From positions 1-64,000 of the forward strand of contig JBBDIG010000034.1 of assembly GCA_040880525.1 (NCBI GenBank): DNA of 64,000 bases. The letters run 5' to 3'. Below are positions 45,507 through 55,739 of the stretch, in pieces. Each line of letters starts with the position of its first letter. Position 1 is the first letter of the stretch. Under the pieces are notes generated by a model. It was not told where the DNA came from, ran no database searches, and saw nothing but the letters and a program-made list of their open reading frames with translations. The position numbers and the translations under genes are program-made. Source of the stretch: Bacteroidia bacterium. Lineage in GTDB: Bacteria > Bacteroidota > Bacteroidia > CAILMK01 > JBBDIG01.

Positions 45507-48500
45507 ATGAAAAGAACATCCAACCTTAACCGATTTCGATCAGGAAGCATCCAGGCTTGGGTTTCCATGATCTCATTTTTCACATTAATGGCATTTACAA
45601 ATAATGTATATGGTGAAAATCCCAGGACACCTTCAACAGGATTCATTGAGAATAAAGGACAAATTGTGGATCAAAACCACGATTTAAATCCCGATGTAAA
45701 ATACCTTCTCAATATGCCGGGGCTGAACGTGCAACTCAAAGGCAACAGTTTCAGCTATGATGCTTATACTGTGGAGGTGCAGGAGAAAGCACCTTCAGCG
45801 CATGACCTAATGTATCCGGGCGAGGAGCAGCCAGAAGTCATTTACAGCTTCCATCGAATTGATGTGGAATTTATTGGCGCCAATCCTTCTCCACAAATTA
45901 TTGGTGAAGAGGCAGGTACTGATTATCTGCACTATTATACTACCGGAACGCCAGAAGAAGGAGTTACCTATGTAAGGCATTATGGCAAGGTAACTTACAA
46001 GAATATTTATCCAGGGATTGATCTGGAGTTTTTAGCCAGGCCGGGTACGAATAAGCCGGTAGAGTATAACTTTATTGTGAATCCAGGAGCTGACATTTCT
46101 CAAATTAAATGGAGATATAACGGAAGCAATGGAGCAAGTATATCTGAAGATAAAATAATGATCGGTACTATTCATGGCAAATTGTACGAGAACATTCCCC
46201 TGTCCTATGAAAAAGAAAGCAACACCACCATCAATTTGACATACAAGGCCCTCGGTAGTGGAGCGTTTGGTTTTAATGTTCCTCAATATCAAATCCAACA
46301 TACCCTGATTATTGATCCGATGCCCGACATTGAATGGGCTACATATTATGGAGGCACAGGTGTAGACAATGGGTTCGGGGGTGCGGCCACAGATGCGGCT
46401 GCCAATATTTTCCATGCTGGTCAGGCAAATAGTAACACCCTTGCCACATCAGGCGCTCATCAAACTTTTGGTGGAGGTACTTATGATGCTTACCTCGTGA
46501 AATTTAGCAAGGATGGAACACGGCTCTGGTGTACATATTATGGAGCGAACGGCAATGAGACAGCCAATGGAATTACTACGGATGCGTGGGGAAATGTAAT
46601 AATAGCCGGAACCACAAGCAGTGCCTCAACTACGAACATCGCAACACCAGGCGCACACCAGGCATCACCTAGCCCCGGGAACGAAGGTTTTGTGGCACGG
46701 TTTAATGGAAATGGAATTCGCCAATGGGGTACCTATCTGGGAGGATCCAACAACCGGGACTTCGGACAACGACTAGCTACGGATTCAGATGGCAACGTAT
46801 ACTTCTCCGCATACATGGCTTCTGCGGGCTTGGCCAGCACAGGAGCGCATCAAACAGCGGCAGGCGGAGGTGATGATGCAATCATCGCCAAGTTTGACAG
46901 CACAGGTACTGCGCAGTGGATTACTTACTTGGGAGGAAATCAAAATGATGCAGCACTGGCAATTGTTGTCAACTCCAATGGTGATGTATATGTAGCTGGA
47001 CAAACTGGCTCCAGCAACAATATTTCTTCCTCAGGGTCTTATCAGTCTGTTCATGGGGGAGGAAATGATGCCTTTCTGGCTAAATTCAATTCCAGCGGTG
47101 TGCTACAGTGGTCCACCTACTTAGGTGGTTCAGGGGCTGACGATGCCCGCGGAATCGGCCTTGATGCTTCAGAAGATATATATATAGGAGGGGGGTTCTC
47201 CTCATCTGGTTTTTCAACGGTTGGACCTTCACATCAGGGAGATATGGATGGGTACATGGCCAAGTTTACCCCTTCCGGATCGCTGGTATGGCTCAGGTAT
47301 CTTGGCGGTTCTGGCGCAGACCGCGTCTTTTTTCTGGTAACTGATATGGCAGGGACAAGCTATGTTTCCGGCCAGACCGCCTCATCCAGTGGGATTGCCA
47401 CCACTGATGCCTATCAGGAGACATTTGGAGGTAGTACTGATGCCTTTTTTGCAAAGTTTAATTCTACGGGGGACCTGCAATGGTCAAGCTATTTTGGAGG
47501 TTCGGGAAATGAAGACTCAAGAGGACTTACCATTGATGGATTAGGAAATGTTATCGTTACCGGGAGGACAGGCTCTTCCTCTGGAATAGCCACTTCGGGC
47601 GCATTTCAAACTACTTATGGCGGAAGCACCTTCGATGGTTACATTGCCGTGTTTAAAGATTTGGTGGGCGAAAACAATGCAGGGACAACAAAGATGACCA
47701 GTCCGGCAGGTTTAACCTGTAGCGGAAACCATGACATAAAAGTAGAAATTGTAAATGCCGGGATTGATACCATACAGTCGGTAGATGTGGAATGGTCTGT
47801 AGATGGCACAGCACAATCTACGGTGAACGTAACCACAGCAATCAATCCAGGTACCCTTCGGGAGGTAACTTTAGGCAACATAAGTTTTCCTGCAAATACT
47901 ACCAAAATCATTAAAGCATGGACTTCGCAGCCAAATAATAAGGCTGACACCTTTAACACCAACGACACAATAAGAGAAGAAATTCGCCCCGGCCTCAGCG
48001 GTACCTACACAGTTGGCGGCACAAGCCCGGATTATCCTGATCCTGCTGCTGCAGCGGCAGATTTAAGCGATTACGGAATGTGCGGGCCGGTGGTGTTCAA
48101 TTTAGCAGCAGCTACCTTTAGTGGCCCTGTAGTGTTGAATCAGCCTGAGGGAAATTCCTCCACAAACACCATTAGCTTTTTGGGTGCTGGCAAAGGGGCC
48201 ACTATCCTCACCCATGCGGGTACAGGAACAGGTGACATGGCGACTGTGATGCTAAACGGAGCTGACCATGTTACATTTCGCGATATGACGATAGAGAACA
48301 CCGGCAGCACTTTCGGTGCAGGCATCTGGTTGACGAATGCTGCCGACAGCAATCACTTCATTAATTTGGATGTGGAGGTGGACGCCACCTCTGCAAGCAA
48401 CAGCGTAAATGGAATCATAGCAAGCGGCAGCGCAACAGGAATCAGTGACGGCAACACAGGAAGCCATAACCTCTTCGACAGCCTTAACGTAACGGGCGGT

Positions 48501-51500
48501 TTTCATGGCATAAGACTGAATGGCCCTAACACCAGCAGCAGTTATGCAATGGAAAATACAATAAGCAACAGCGTCTTTTCAGATCAGTATCAGTTTGGGG
48601 TATACCTGAGGAGCCAAACCTTTCCAGTCGTACGTGTAGATTCCGTGAAGGGCCTGAGAAATACCAGCAGTTATGGCGTGTATGTAAGTTATTCGGCTAA
48701 CGTAGAGGTGGCCAATAACGTGATTGAGGGCAACGATATCGGTATATACCTTACGTATGTGAACAGCAGCCTGGCGGACAATAACTTTGAATCCCGCATT
48801 TATAACAACATGGTGAGCAGCACCTCCGATTATGGATTGTACAGCGCTAATTCTGAGAAACTGCATATCTGGCACAACTCCTTCAGCGCTGAGGCAGACC
48901 ACAGCACAATGCGGTTCCAGGGTAGCCAAACAATGGACCTGCGCAACAACCATATTGACAACCGCAGCACAGTTCCAAACCACTATGCACTTCATGCCGA
49001 TGCATTGTCCACGTTTTCCGAAATGGATTATAACAACTACTACACGCTTTCGAGTTTTGTAAATATTGGGGTTACCTATTATGCAAATCTTCCGGTATTG
49101 CAGGCGGCAGTGACTCAATACAACCAGAACAGCAGCAGCCGGGATCCGCAGTTTAATTCAAATACTGATCTTCATACAAGTATTAACATATCGGGCACCT
49201 ATGTAGGCATAGACGAGGATATTGACGGAGATTTCAGGAACACATCCGCACCGGTGGTAGGCGCTGATGAGGTAAATATTCCTGACAATGCCGGTACCAC
49301 GCGGCTTATCTCTCCCGCTCCCGCCTTTTGTGCAGGCAGCCAGGATGTGATTGTTCAGATTGGGAATTATGGCATCAATGTCATTAACAGTGTGGACGTA
49401 CACTGGGAAGTTAATGGAGTGGCTCAGCCCGATACCAGCATTACAACGGCTATAGCGCTGAGAGGATTCAGAGACATAAACCTCGGCAGCGTATCTTTTG
49501 CAACCGGAGAAAGCAAGGACATTAAAGTCTGGACATCAATGCCAAATGGCATAACGGATCCGCTTCGCAATAATGATACACTCAGAATCACAGTACGAAC
49601 AGGGCTTGACGGCACTTACACCGTAGGAGGTACGGCTCCTGACTATGCTGACTTCAGCGAGGCTGTATTTGCATTAAATACATGGGGCGTATGTGGAGCC
49701 GTAACGTTTGACGTCAGCCCAGGCACTTACAATGAACGACTTGCCATAGGCAACGGGATAAGAGGTGTTTCTGCTACTAATAACATTACTTTTAATGGAG
49801 CCGGAAGAACCTCCACCAACCTGAGCTATAGCGCCAACGGCATTTCAGACTGGGCCACACTCCTGCTCAATGGTACAGATCATTTCACCTTTAGTGATAT
49901 GACCATTTCTGCGATGAATGCTAATTATGGAATCGGAGTACAGCTTACGGGTGGCGCAGACAGCAATACTTTCCGCAATGTGATCATCCAAACCAGCACT
50001 ACTTCCAATTCTCTGGACCTGGTAGGAATCGCAATAATGACCAGCACCACCGATCTATATTCTGCACCAGGCCAACCGGGAGATGGCAATGTATTCGACA
50101 GCTTGGAAGTTACCGGAGGATATTATGGCATTTACCTGAACGGCAACAGTGAACACCAGGTTATAAGCAACTCCGTATTTACTGAGCAGCAGGTGAGCAG
50201 CATTTATTGCTCTGCCCAGGATTATTTAAGGCTCAGTAATAATGACATCAGCCCGCTGAGAAACAGTTCCTTTTCATACTCGGTAAATCTTGATCAGATC
50301 TCCAATTTTGAAATTAATGCCAACACCATTGATGCAGTTGGGGAAGCCGGATTATACCTTCAACTTGGAAATGACCTGGGAGCCGATCCAAATTTCACAT
50401 CAATGATATACAACAACATGGTAAGCAATACCGTGGGTTATGCTTTTTACTGTGCCAATTCCAGTGAGATCAGCATTTATCACAACTCTTTCCGGTCAGT
50501 TGGCAGCAGCAGCAACGTATTAGGCGCAGCTTATTTCAGTACCACCGGGGCCATTGATTTACGAAATAATATCATCAGGAATGACAATCCGAACAGCTAC
50601 GCGCTCTATGCGGACCTAAATCCTTTTGATTCCATGGATTATAACAACTACTATTCTTTTGGAAATTTCGTGAATATCGGAACGGATTATCCCGACCTCT
50701 CAGCCCTGAGAAGCGGATTGCCAAACCTCAACCAGAACAGCTACAGCCAGGATCCACAGTTTGTATCGCTCACTAACCTGCATGTGAGTTCATACCTGCC
50801 GGGCGAATATGTGGGTGTGGATATTGACATTGATGGTGAGAGCCGCTGCCCGCAAAACCTTTCCCTGGGCGCAGATGAAGATGGAGACTGGAACTTTGCC
50901 AAGCCGGTGATCAGCACCAGCCACAGCAATTTCTTTGAGAATAATCCACTCCGGTTCAGCAACAATATCCCTGATCCGCAGGATAAGCCGGTAGACTATT
51001 CCTGGTATATAGATGGCATCATGGTATCGGACAGCACAGCATTCAATTATGCTTTTACCGATTCCGGAAGTTTCAGCGTAAAACTGGTAGCCGAAAATTG
51101 CGCTTACCGGGACAGCACTACTATCAATATTATGGTAGGTTCAGGAATACCAATTCTGGTTTTGACCGGTGATAATCCCGATACATCCCTGGTTTTTGAT
51201 CCTTACACGGATCCGGGAGCTACCGCAACTGACCGTCTCGGCCAGGATATTACAGGCCAAATCGTTGTGATCAGCAACAATGTAGATGACAATGTAGTGG
51301 GCAGTTACGAAATCTGGTACACAGTGGAAGATTCCTGGGGAAATATAGATTCCGCAATGAGAATCGTGGATGTGATAGATGATGAAGCACCCGAACTTGA
51401 TCTGGTAGGATTGGATACTATCACAATTCAGGTATTCGGGTTCATCAACGATCCTGGTGTTACAACAACGGACAACTATTACAAGACCGTAAGTGTGGTA

Positions 51501-52379
51501 GTGGACAGCAGCACGGTTGATAAAAACCAGGTGGGAATGTATACCATGACCTACACAGGTACTGACAGTTCCGGAAACAGCGCCCAGATTACACGATGGG
51601 TAAATGTGCAGGATACTATGGCACCGGAACTTGTGTTGATCGGTCCTGATACCATTACGGTTGATGTATTCAGTGCATACTTCGAAATGGGTGCAAGGGT
51701 TACAGATAACTATTGCAATGGAGTAATGAACTGGCACGTGGATCAACTCCCCGACATTAATGTGCTCGGAGAATATATCCTGACGTACTCAGCAATGGAC
51801 TGCCAGAATAATTCGGCAATACCCGTTACGCGCCTGGTCAAAGTAGTGGATCGCGAAGCTCCGGTCATTGACCTGATAGGCGATGGCGCTGTTACCATTG
51901 ACCGGTGGGACGATTATGCGGATGAAGGCGTAACAATTTCTGACAACTATTACGAGGAATCCATTTTACAAGGTTTGCTACAGACTGATGAAAGTGTGAA
52001 TCCTCTGCTGGATGGCACTTACAGCGTTTGTTATGAAGTAACGGATCCTTCAGGCAATAAAGCCAGGAAGGAATGCAGAATTGTAACAGTACGCGCGAAT
52101 ACGACCGGGGTATCCGAATCCCGTTCGCGCTTGTCCATCAAAGCATTCCCGAATCCTGCCAATGGAGTGGTTACCCTGGAGCTCGGTAATGGAGTTATCA
52201 ACAGAGCAAATCTTTCGATAACCGACCTTGCCGGACGAATCGTTTACCAGGCTGATGTGGTGAAAGGACAGACGCAGCTAAACCTTGACCTTACTTCAGA
52301 AGCTGAAGGCATGTACCTGGTTAGGCTGATGGAAGATCATAGGACAACCACTATTAAATTGAGTATTGTAAAAAATTAG
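45507..52379 (+). CDS. Giant T9SS-secreted adhesin-like protein with internal duplication
   Basis: The 2290-residue protein has a signal peptide (about 1-36). The first domain (to about 270) is of a kind found ahead of SBBP repeats (GFIENKGQIVDQN). Seven SBBP beta-propeller units follow (about 276-720, motif QWSTYLGGSGADDAR). Then comes a duplicated pair: a CARDB-like Ig domain (about 724-820, and again 1260-1360) and a right-handed beta-helix domain (about 831-1240, and again 1369-1790), each opening with GTYTVGGT. A PKD-like domain (about 1800-1875), four Ig-like DUF5011-type repeats (about 1882-2196) and a T9SS type A sorting domain (about 2205-2290, AFPNPANGVVTLEL) complete it. No enzymatic motif is visible. 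A strong terminator follows. Adhesion or surface structure is inferred. Confidence 0.85.
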   Translation: MKRTSNLNRFRSGSIQAWVSMISFFTLMAFTNNVYGENPRTPSTGFIENKGQIVDQNHDLNPDVKYLLNMPGLNVQLKGNSFSYDAYTVEVQEKAPSAHDLMYPGEEQPEVIYSFHRIDVEFIGANPSPQIIGEEAGTDYLHYYTTGTPEEGVTYVRHYGKVTYKNIYPGIDLEFLARPGTNKPVEYNFIVNPGADISQIKWRYNGSNGASISEDKIMIGTIHGKLYENIPLSYEKESNTTINLTYKALGSGAFGFNVPQYQIQHTLIIDPMPDIEWATYYGGTGVDNGFGGAATDAAANIFHAGQANSNTLATSGAHQTFGGGTYDAYLVKFSKDGTRLWCTYYGANGNETANGITTDAWGNVIIAGTTSSASTTNIATPGAHQASPSPGNEGFVARFNGNGIRQWGTYLGGSNNRDFGQRLATDSDGNVYFSAYMASAGLASTGAHQTAAGGGDDAIIAKFDSTGTAQWITYLGGNQNDAALAIVVNSNGDVYVAGQTGSSNNISSSGSYQSVHGGGNDAFLAKFNSSGVLQWSTYLGGSGADDARGIGLDASEDIYIGGGFSSSGFSTVGPSHQGDMDGYMAKFTPSGSLVWLRYLGGSGADRVFFLVTDMAGTSYVSGQTASSSGIATTDAYQETFGGSTDAFFAKFNSTGDLQWSSYFGGSGNEDSRGLTIDGLGNVIVTGRTGSSSGIATSGAFQTTYGGSTFDGYIAVFKDLVGENNAGTTKMTSPAGLTCSGNHDIKVEIVNAGIDTIQSVDVEWSVDGTAQSTVNVTTAINPGTLREVTLGNISFPANTTKIIKAWTSQPNNKADTFNTNDTIREEIRPGLSGTYTVGGTSPDYPDPAAAAADLSDYGMCGPVVFNLAAATFSGPVVLNQPEGNSSTNTISFLGAGKGATILTHAGTGTGDMATVMLNGADHVTFRDMTIENTGSTFGAGIWLTNAADSNHFINLDVEVDATSASNSVNGIIASGSATGISDGNTGSHNLFDSLNVTGGFHGIRLNGPNTSSSYAMENTISNSVFSDQYQFGVYLRSQTFPVVRVDSVKGLRNTSSYGVYVSYSANVEVANNVIEGNDIGIYLTYVNSSLADNNFESRIYNNMVSSTSDYGLYSANSEKLHIWHNSFSAEADHSTMRFQGSQTMDLRNNHIDNRSTVPNHYALHADALSTFSEMDYNNYYTLSSFVNIGVTYYANLPVLQAAVTQYNQNSSSRDPQFNSNTDLHTSINISGTYVGIDEDIDGDFRNTSAPVVGADEVNIPDNAGTTRLISPAPAFCAGSQDVIVQIGNYGINVINSVDVHWEVNGVAQPDTSITTAIALRGFRDINLGSVSFATGESKDIKVWTSMPNGITDPLRNNDTLRITVRTGLDGTYTVGGTAPDYADFSEAVFALNTWGVCGAVTFDVSPGTYNERLAIGNGIRGVSATNNITFNGAGRTSTNLSYSANGISDWATLLLNGTDHFTFSDMTISAMNANYGIGVQLTGGADSNTFRNVIIQTSTTSNSLDLVGIAIMTSTTDLYSAPGQPGDGNVFDSLEVTGGYYGIYLNGNSEHQVISNSVFTEQQVSSIYCSAQDYLRLSNNDISPLRNSSFSYSVNLDQISNFEINANTIDAVGEAGLYLQLGNDLGADPNFTSMIYNNMVSNTVGYAFYCANSSEISIYHNSFRSVGSSSNVLGAAYFSTTGAIDLRNNIIRNDNPNSYALYADLNPFDSMDYNNYYSFGNFVNIGTDYPDLSALRSGLPNLNQNSYSQDPQFVSLTNLHVSSYLPGEYVGVDIDIDGESRCPQNLSLGADEDGDWNFAKPVISTSHSNFFENNPLRFSNNIPDPQDKPVDYSWYIDGIMVSDSTAFNYAFTDSGSFSVKLVAENCAYRDSTTINIMVGSGIPILVLTGDNPDTSLVFDPYTDPGATATDRLGQDITGQIVVISNNVDDNVVGSYEIWYTVEDSWGNIDSAMRIVDVIDDEAPELDLVGLDTITIQVFGFINDPGVTTTDNYYKTVSVVVDSSTVDKNQVGMYTMTYTGTDSSGNSAQITRWVNVQDTMAPELVLIGPDTITVDVFSAYFEMGARVTDNYCNGVMNWHVDQLPDINVLGEYILTYSAMDCQNNSAIPVTRLVKVVDREAPVIDLIGDGAVTIDRWDDYADEGVTISDNYYEESILQGLLQTDESVNPLLDGTYSVCYEVTDPSGNKARKECRIVTVRANTTGVSESRSRLSIKAFPNPANGVVTLELGNGVINRANLSITDLAGRIVYQADVVKGQTQLNLDLTSEAEGMYLVRLMEDHRTTTIKLSIVKN

Positions 52380-52400
52380 GTTGCATTATTTTGTTAGGTT

Positions 52401-52431
52401 AAAAAGCCCCGGACAAAATCCGGGGCTTTTT
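52401..52431. terminator. Strong bidirectional intrinsic terminator
   Basis: AAAAAGCCCCGGA (52401-52413) and TCCGGGGCTTTTT (52419-52431) form a perfect 13-base stem with a 5-base loop, followed by TATTTT. It lies between the converging giant-protein gene and rlmN, and the A and T tracts let it serve both strands. Confidence 0.9.
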
Positions 52432-52543
52432 TATTTTCGACTTTATTTCAAACCTCATAATTTCCAACTTCCTGATGTATTCCAAAAATTGTATTTGGTT
52501 AATCGAAAAAAAGGTGGTTCCTGAAAAATGCAGAAAATATAGG

Positions 52544-53581
52544 TTAGTTTTTGTTTGCCAACTGACCGCAAGCGGCATCAATATCCTGTCCACGGCTGCG
52601 CCTGATGTTGCAGATGAGTTTGTGCTCTCCTAACCTTTGCTGAAATGCTTCAGCCTGGCTCACTTTAGAGCGCTGGAAAATTCCGTTATCAATAGGATTA
52701 TATTCAATAAGATTAATCTTGCATGGAACCTTGCGGCAGAAACGCGCCAGTTCATCGGCATCCTTCATTTGATCATTAAAATCTTTCAGAAGAACATATT
52801 CGAAGGTGATCCAATTATTGGTTTTCTCGAAATAGTGTTGCATGGCTCCTGCCAGCGCTTCCAGATTGTTGCTGTCATTGATGCTCATAATCTTACTGCG
52901 CTTCACATCATTGGCAGCGTGCAGAGAAAGGGCCAGGCCAAATTTCACCTCCTCATCGCCCAGCCTGCGGATCATCTTAGCAATACCGGCCGTTGACACC
53001 GTAATCCGGGAGGGCGAGATTCCCAAACCATTTTCGCTGGTAATTTTCGCTATTCCTAAAGTTACCTGCTTATAATTCAGGAGCGGTTCTCCCATTCCCA
53101 TAAACACAATATTGGTTAAAGGGCGGCTATAGTGCTCCTGCGCATTCTTATTGATGATAGCTACCTGATCATATATTTCATCGAAGTTCAAATTACGCTT
53201 CAAGTCAATTGCGGCAGTAGCGCAAAAGCTACAGGCAAGGCTGCACCCTATCTGGCTGCTGACGCATGCCGTCATCCGCTTTCCGGAAGGAATCAGCACT
53301 CCCTCTACAAAGTGCCCGTCATGCAGCTTAAAGGCATATTTCATGGTCCCGTCCCGGCTCTCCTGCATCGTACTTACTGAAATGGCATCAGTGACAAAAT
53401 CGCGCGATAACTTCTTGCGCAATGGCACTGAAAGATTTGTCATTTCATCAAACGATGTAGCCGATTTTTTCCACAACCACTCGCTTATTTGTTTTTCACG
53501 AAAGGCAGGCTCACGCTGTTCCTTTAGGTAAGTCTGGATATCTTCCCGCTCCAGGTGGCGGATATTGTTGGTTTTCTTCAT
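52544..53581 (-). CDS. rlmN: 23S rRNA/tRNA adenine-C2 methyltransferase RlmN
   Basis: The product, 345 residues from the ATG at 53581, has the radical-SAM motif in QIGCSLACSFCATAAID. The conserved GEPLLNYKQV block follows, and the methyl-carrying C-terminal cysteine lies in IDAACGQLA. It methylates C2 of A2503 in 23S rRNA and A37 of some tRNAs. The track-style start four codons earlier (TTG) is not needed. A one-off -7 match (GACGTTTG on the minus strand, 53591-53598) lies just upstream. The neighbours are unrelated. Confidence 0.95.
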   Translation of the reverse strand: MKKTNNIRHLEREDIQTYLKEQREPAFREKQISEWLWKKSATSFDEMTNLSVPLRKKLSRDFVTDAISVSTMQESRDGTMKYAFKLHDGHFVEGVLIPSGKRMTACVSSQIGCSLACSFCATAAIDLKRNLNFDEIYDQVAIINKNAQEHYSRPLTNIVFMGMGEPLLNYKQVTLGIAKITSENGLGISPSRITVSTAGIAKMIRRLGDEEVKFGLALSLHAANDVKRSKIMSINDSNNLEALAGAMQHYFEKTNNWITFEYVLLKDFNDQMKDADELARFCRKVPCKINLIEYNPIDNGIFQRSKVSQAEAFQQRLGEHKLICNIRRSRGQDIDAACGQLANKN

Positions 53582-53997
53582 AGCGCGCTGCAAACGTCAA
53601 TTTTCATGCAGAATGAGAAACCAAGGGCCTTACTGTAAAACTCTGATGAAATGAATGGTAAGAACAGCTTCTGCCGGGAAGCATCTTTTTTATTTAGTTT
53701 AAATAAAACATTTACGGATATAAGATCAATATCCAAAATAAAAACGCTGGCCTTTTGTCATTAAATCCTCTTCTCAACCTGTTCTTTCATTTTTCCACAA
53801 TTTCACAGAAATCGGAGTAGAACCAGAATGTCGCTGATGCCTTCTAAAATTCTCATGAAACAATGACTGCGTAACGGTGTTCAGGATTTTGGAAGTTAAT
53901 TGAAGTATTTGATTTTTAATGAACTTGTGTACCTAATAAATAATCAATTCATTTTTGTAAATAAATCCATTTTAGCGCTGACCTAAAAAATAAAACT
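53582..53997. other. AT-rich intergenic region
   Basis: This 416-base stretch between divergent rlmN and the unknown gene at 53998 contains no reading frame of note, no RNA gene and no repeat that I recognise. A weak -7-like CATTTTTG lies at 53950-53957 on the plus strand. Confidence 0.45.
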
Positions 53998-54498
53998 ATG
54001 AAAAAGTACACGATTGCCCAGGGAAAACATTTTCCGCAAGGATTAAACCTTAACTTGTATATTGGAAAGACATTCCTGCATTTCCGTGCCCGGTTTGGCA
54101 GCTCGTGCAGATATGAAATTGGCCAACCTGATCAGGACGATATATGCAAATTAACCGGATTAACTCCGGGATTTATCAGGAACAGGAATTCAGCAAGGTG
54201 GGGTTGGCGTTTTGATGTGGAGCGTGATCAGGTAGAACTATTATATTATTGCCAGGTAAAAGGAAACCTTGAATTCGGTTCAATAGGGTTTGTGAATTTA
54301 GAGCAAGACTTCGAGGCAAGTTTAGAAGCATCATCATCGCAATATATATTTAAGCTACTAAAACCCACAGCCCAGGAACATACAGTAGCAAAAAACAACA
54401 CCCTCAGTATTGGCTATCGCAATGTTCCCTACTTTGGAGGCAATCAAACGGCACCGCATGATATGGAGCTATGGATCGAGGTGCTGAAAATGACATAG
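53998..54498 (+). CDS. Unknown protein, conserved-looking beta-rich
   Basis: The 166-residue soluble protein has no signal peptide. It is rich in aromatic and beta-forming residues, with a distinctive block FGSSCRYEIGQPDQDDICKL near residue 34, RNSARWGWRFDVERDQVELLYYC near residue 61, and VPYFGGNQTAPHDMELWIEV at the C-terminus. I have a recollection of similar small Bacteroidota proteins annotated as hypothetical, but cannot name a function. The motif order suggests a compact beta-sandwich. The gene stands alone, converging on the ABC-2 permease gene 59 bases away. Confidence 0.7.
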   Translation: MKKYTIAQGKHFPQGLNLNLYIGKTFLHFRARFGSSCRYEIGQPDQDDICKLTGLTPGFIRNRNSARWGWRFDVERDQVELLYYCQVKGNLEFGSIGFVNLEQDFEASLEASSSQYIFKLLKPTAQEHTVAKNNTLSIGYRNVPYFGGNQTAPHDMELWIEVLKMT

Positions 54499-54557
54499 CC
54501 AGAATTTATATTGCAAAAAATATTGAAATCAGATAATTCATCCCTCTCAGTATTTTA

Positions 54558-55637
54558 CTAATACCACTTATACATCTTTAGCCCTATAGCGAAACATGCC
54601 GTTCCCAAGCCGGTAAGTACTGCCATTTCCAGCCATACCTGTTGCATGCCTGCTCCTTCAATGAAGATGCTGCGCACTCCGTCAGCAAGGAGGGTGAGCG
54701 GGAGCATTCTGATAACCGGTACCAGCCACTCAGGGAAATTATGGTAGCTGAAGAAGATGCCGGAGCAAATCATCATCGGCATAACGACAAGATTTATCCA
54801 GCCATTGCCAACCTGCGTATTGGAGGTGCGGGAAGAGACGAAAATCGCGATGCCCGTAAAAGCAAAGTTTCCGGCTAAAAAGATAAGCACCAATGCCGGC
54901 AAACTTCCCTGGATCTCAATGCGGAAATACCACCAGGCAAATGCCAGTAACAAAGCTGCTTCCACCACACTTAATGCGATGCGTGCCACAAGGTGGGATA
55001 CCAGAAAACCGATTTTTGACATTGGTGTTGCCACCATTCTGCGCAGAAGTTTTTTGCTGCGTTTCTCAATCAATGAATAACTGATTCCCCACATCGCTGA
55101 CATCATGATGCCCATCGCCAGCAGGCCCGGCACCAGAAAATCCACATATCGGGTGCCCGTCTGGCTTAGCGCCCGGATGTTTTCAGCGTCCATTGCAGTA
55201 TTTTTCCCTGACATGGCATCAGTCAACTGCATATATATCAGTTGCGCTTCCGGGTTCTGAGGATCCAGGAGATAGCGCAAATTCTGCCCGGCCGCATCCA
55301 TTATCACGGCCGCTTTCCCGCGTTTCACCATCAGGGTTGCTTCCTCCTCCGAAACCGGATGAAAATGAAAGATGGTATTGCCGAGCTTTTCATTGCCCAA
55401 CCGGACCTGATATCCGGATTGATCATGGCTGCCCTGGCCGAAGAATTTCTGTAGTTGACCATGCTCCCCGTTATAATTAACTACAGCTACATGCCGTACC
55501 TGATCTTCCTTCTGCGTAAAGGCAATGCCGAGGCCCCAGGCCATCAGCACCGGAAAAGCCAGCGTCCAAAAGAGAATTCCCGGTTCCCGAAAAAATTCCT
55601 TAAACTGTATTGAAATAAGTTGTAATTGTTGTTGCAT
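54558..55637 (-). CDS. ABC-2 type transporter permease
   Basis: The 359-residue protein has an N-terminal membrane helix (about 18-40), a periplasmic domain of about 140 residues, and then five clustered C-terminal helices (about 170-355). This is the layout of ABC2_membrane_3 (YhfD/DrrB-like) permeases. It follows the ATPase gene in the same direction, so the pair forms an exporter, with two copies of each subunit expected. Lipid, drug or polysaccharide export are the family options; the sequence does not decide. The 102 AT-rich bases between the two genes may include a weak internal promoter. Confidence 0.85.
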   Translation of the reverse strand: MQQQLQLISIQFKEFFREPGILFWTLAFPVLMAWGLGIAFTQKEDQVRHVAVVNYNGEHGQLQKFFGQGSHDQSGYQVRLGNEKLGNTIFHFHPVSEEEATLMVKRGKAAVIMDAAGQNLRYLLDPQNPEAQLIYMQLTDAMSGKNTAMDAENIRALSQTGTRYVDFLVPGLLAMGIMMSAMWGISYSLIEKRSKKLLRRMVATPMSKIGFLVSHLVARIALSVVEAALLLAFAWWYFRIEIQGSLPALVLIFLAGNFAFTGIAIFVSSRTSNTQVGNGWINLVVMPMMICSGIFFSYHNFPEWLVPVIRMLPLTLLADGVRSIFIEGAGMQQVWLEMAVLTGLGTACFAIGLKMYKWY

Positions 55638-55739
55638 TGGGTAGATATAAAAATGATGTTCTTTTTTTAATTTTAAAATTACACGAAAAATTAAAGGTTA
55701 AATATTCTAATACATGAAAATTAAAATAATGAAAAACCT

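Noticed and set aside
48579-49118. 179-codon minus-strand frame
   Set aside because: It lies inside the giant secreted-protein gene, whose domains continue without break in the plus frame.
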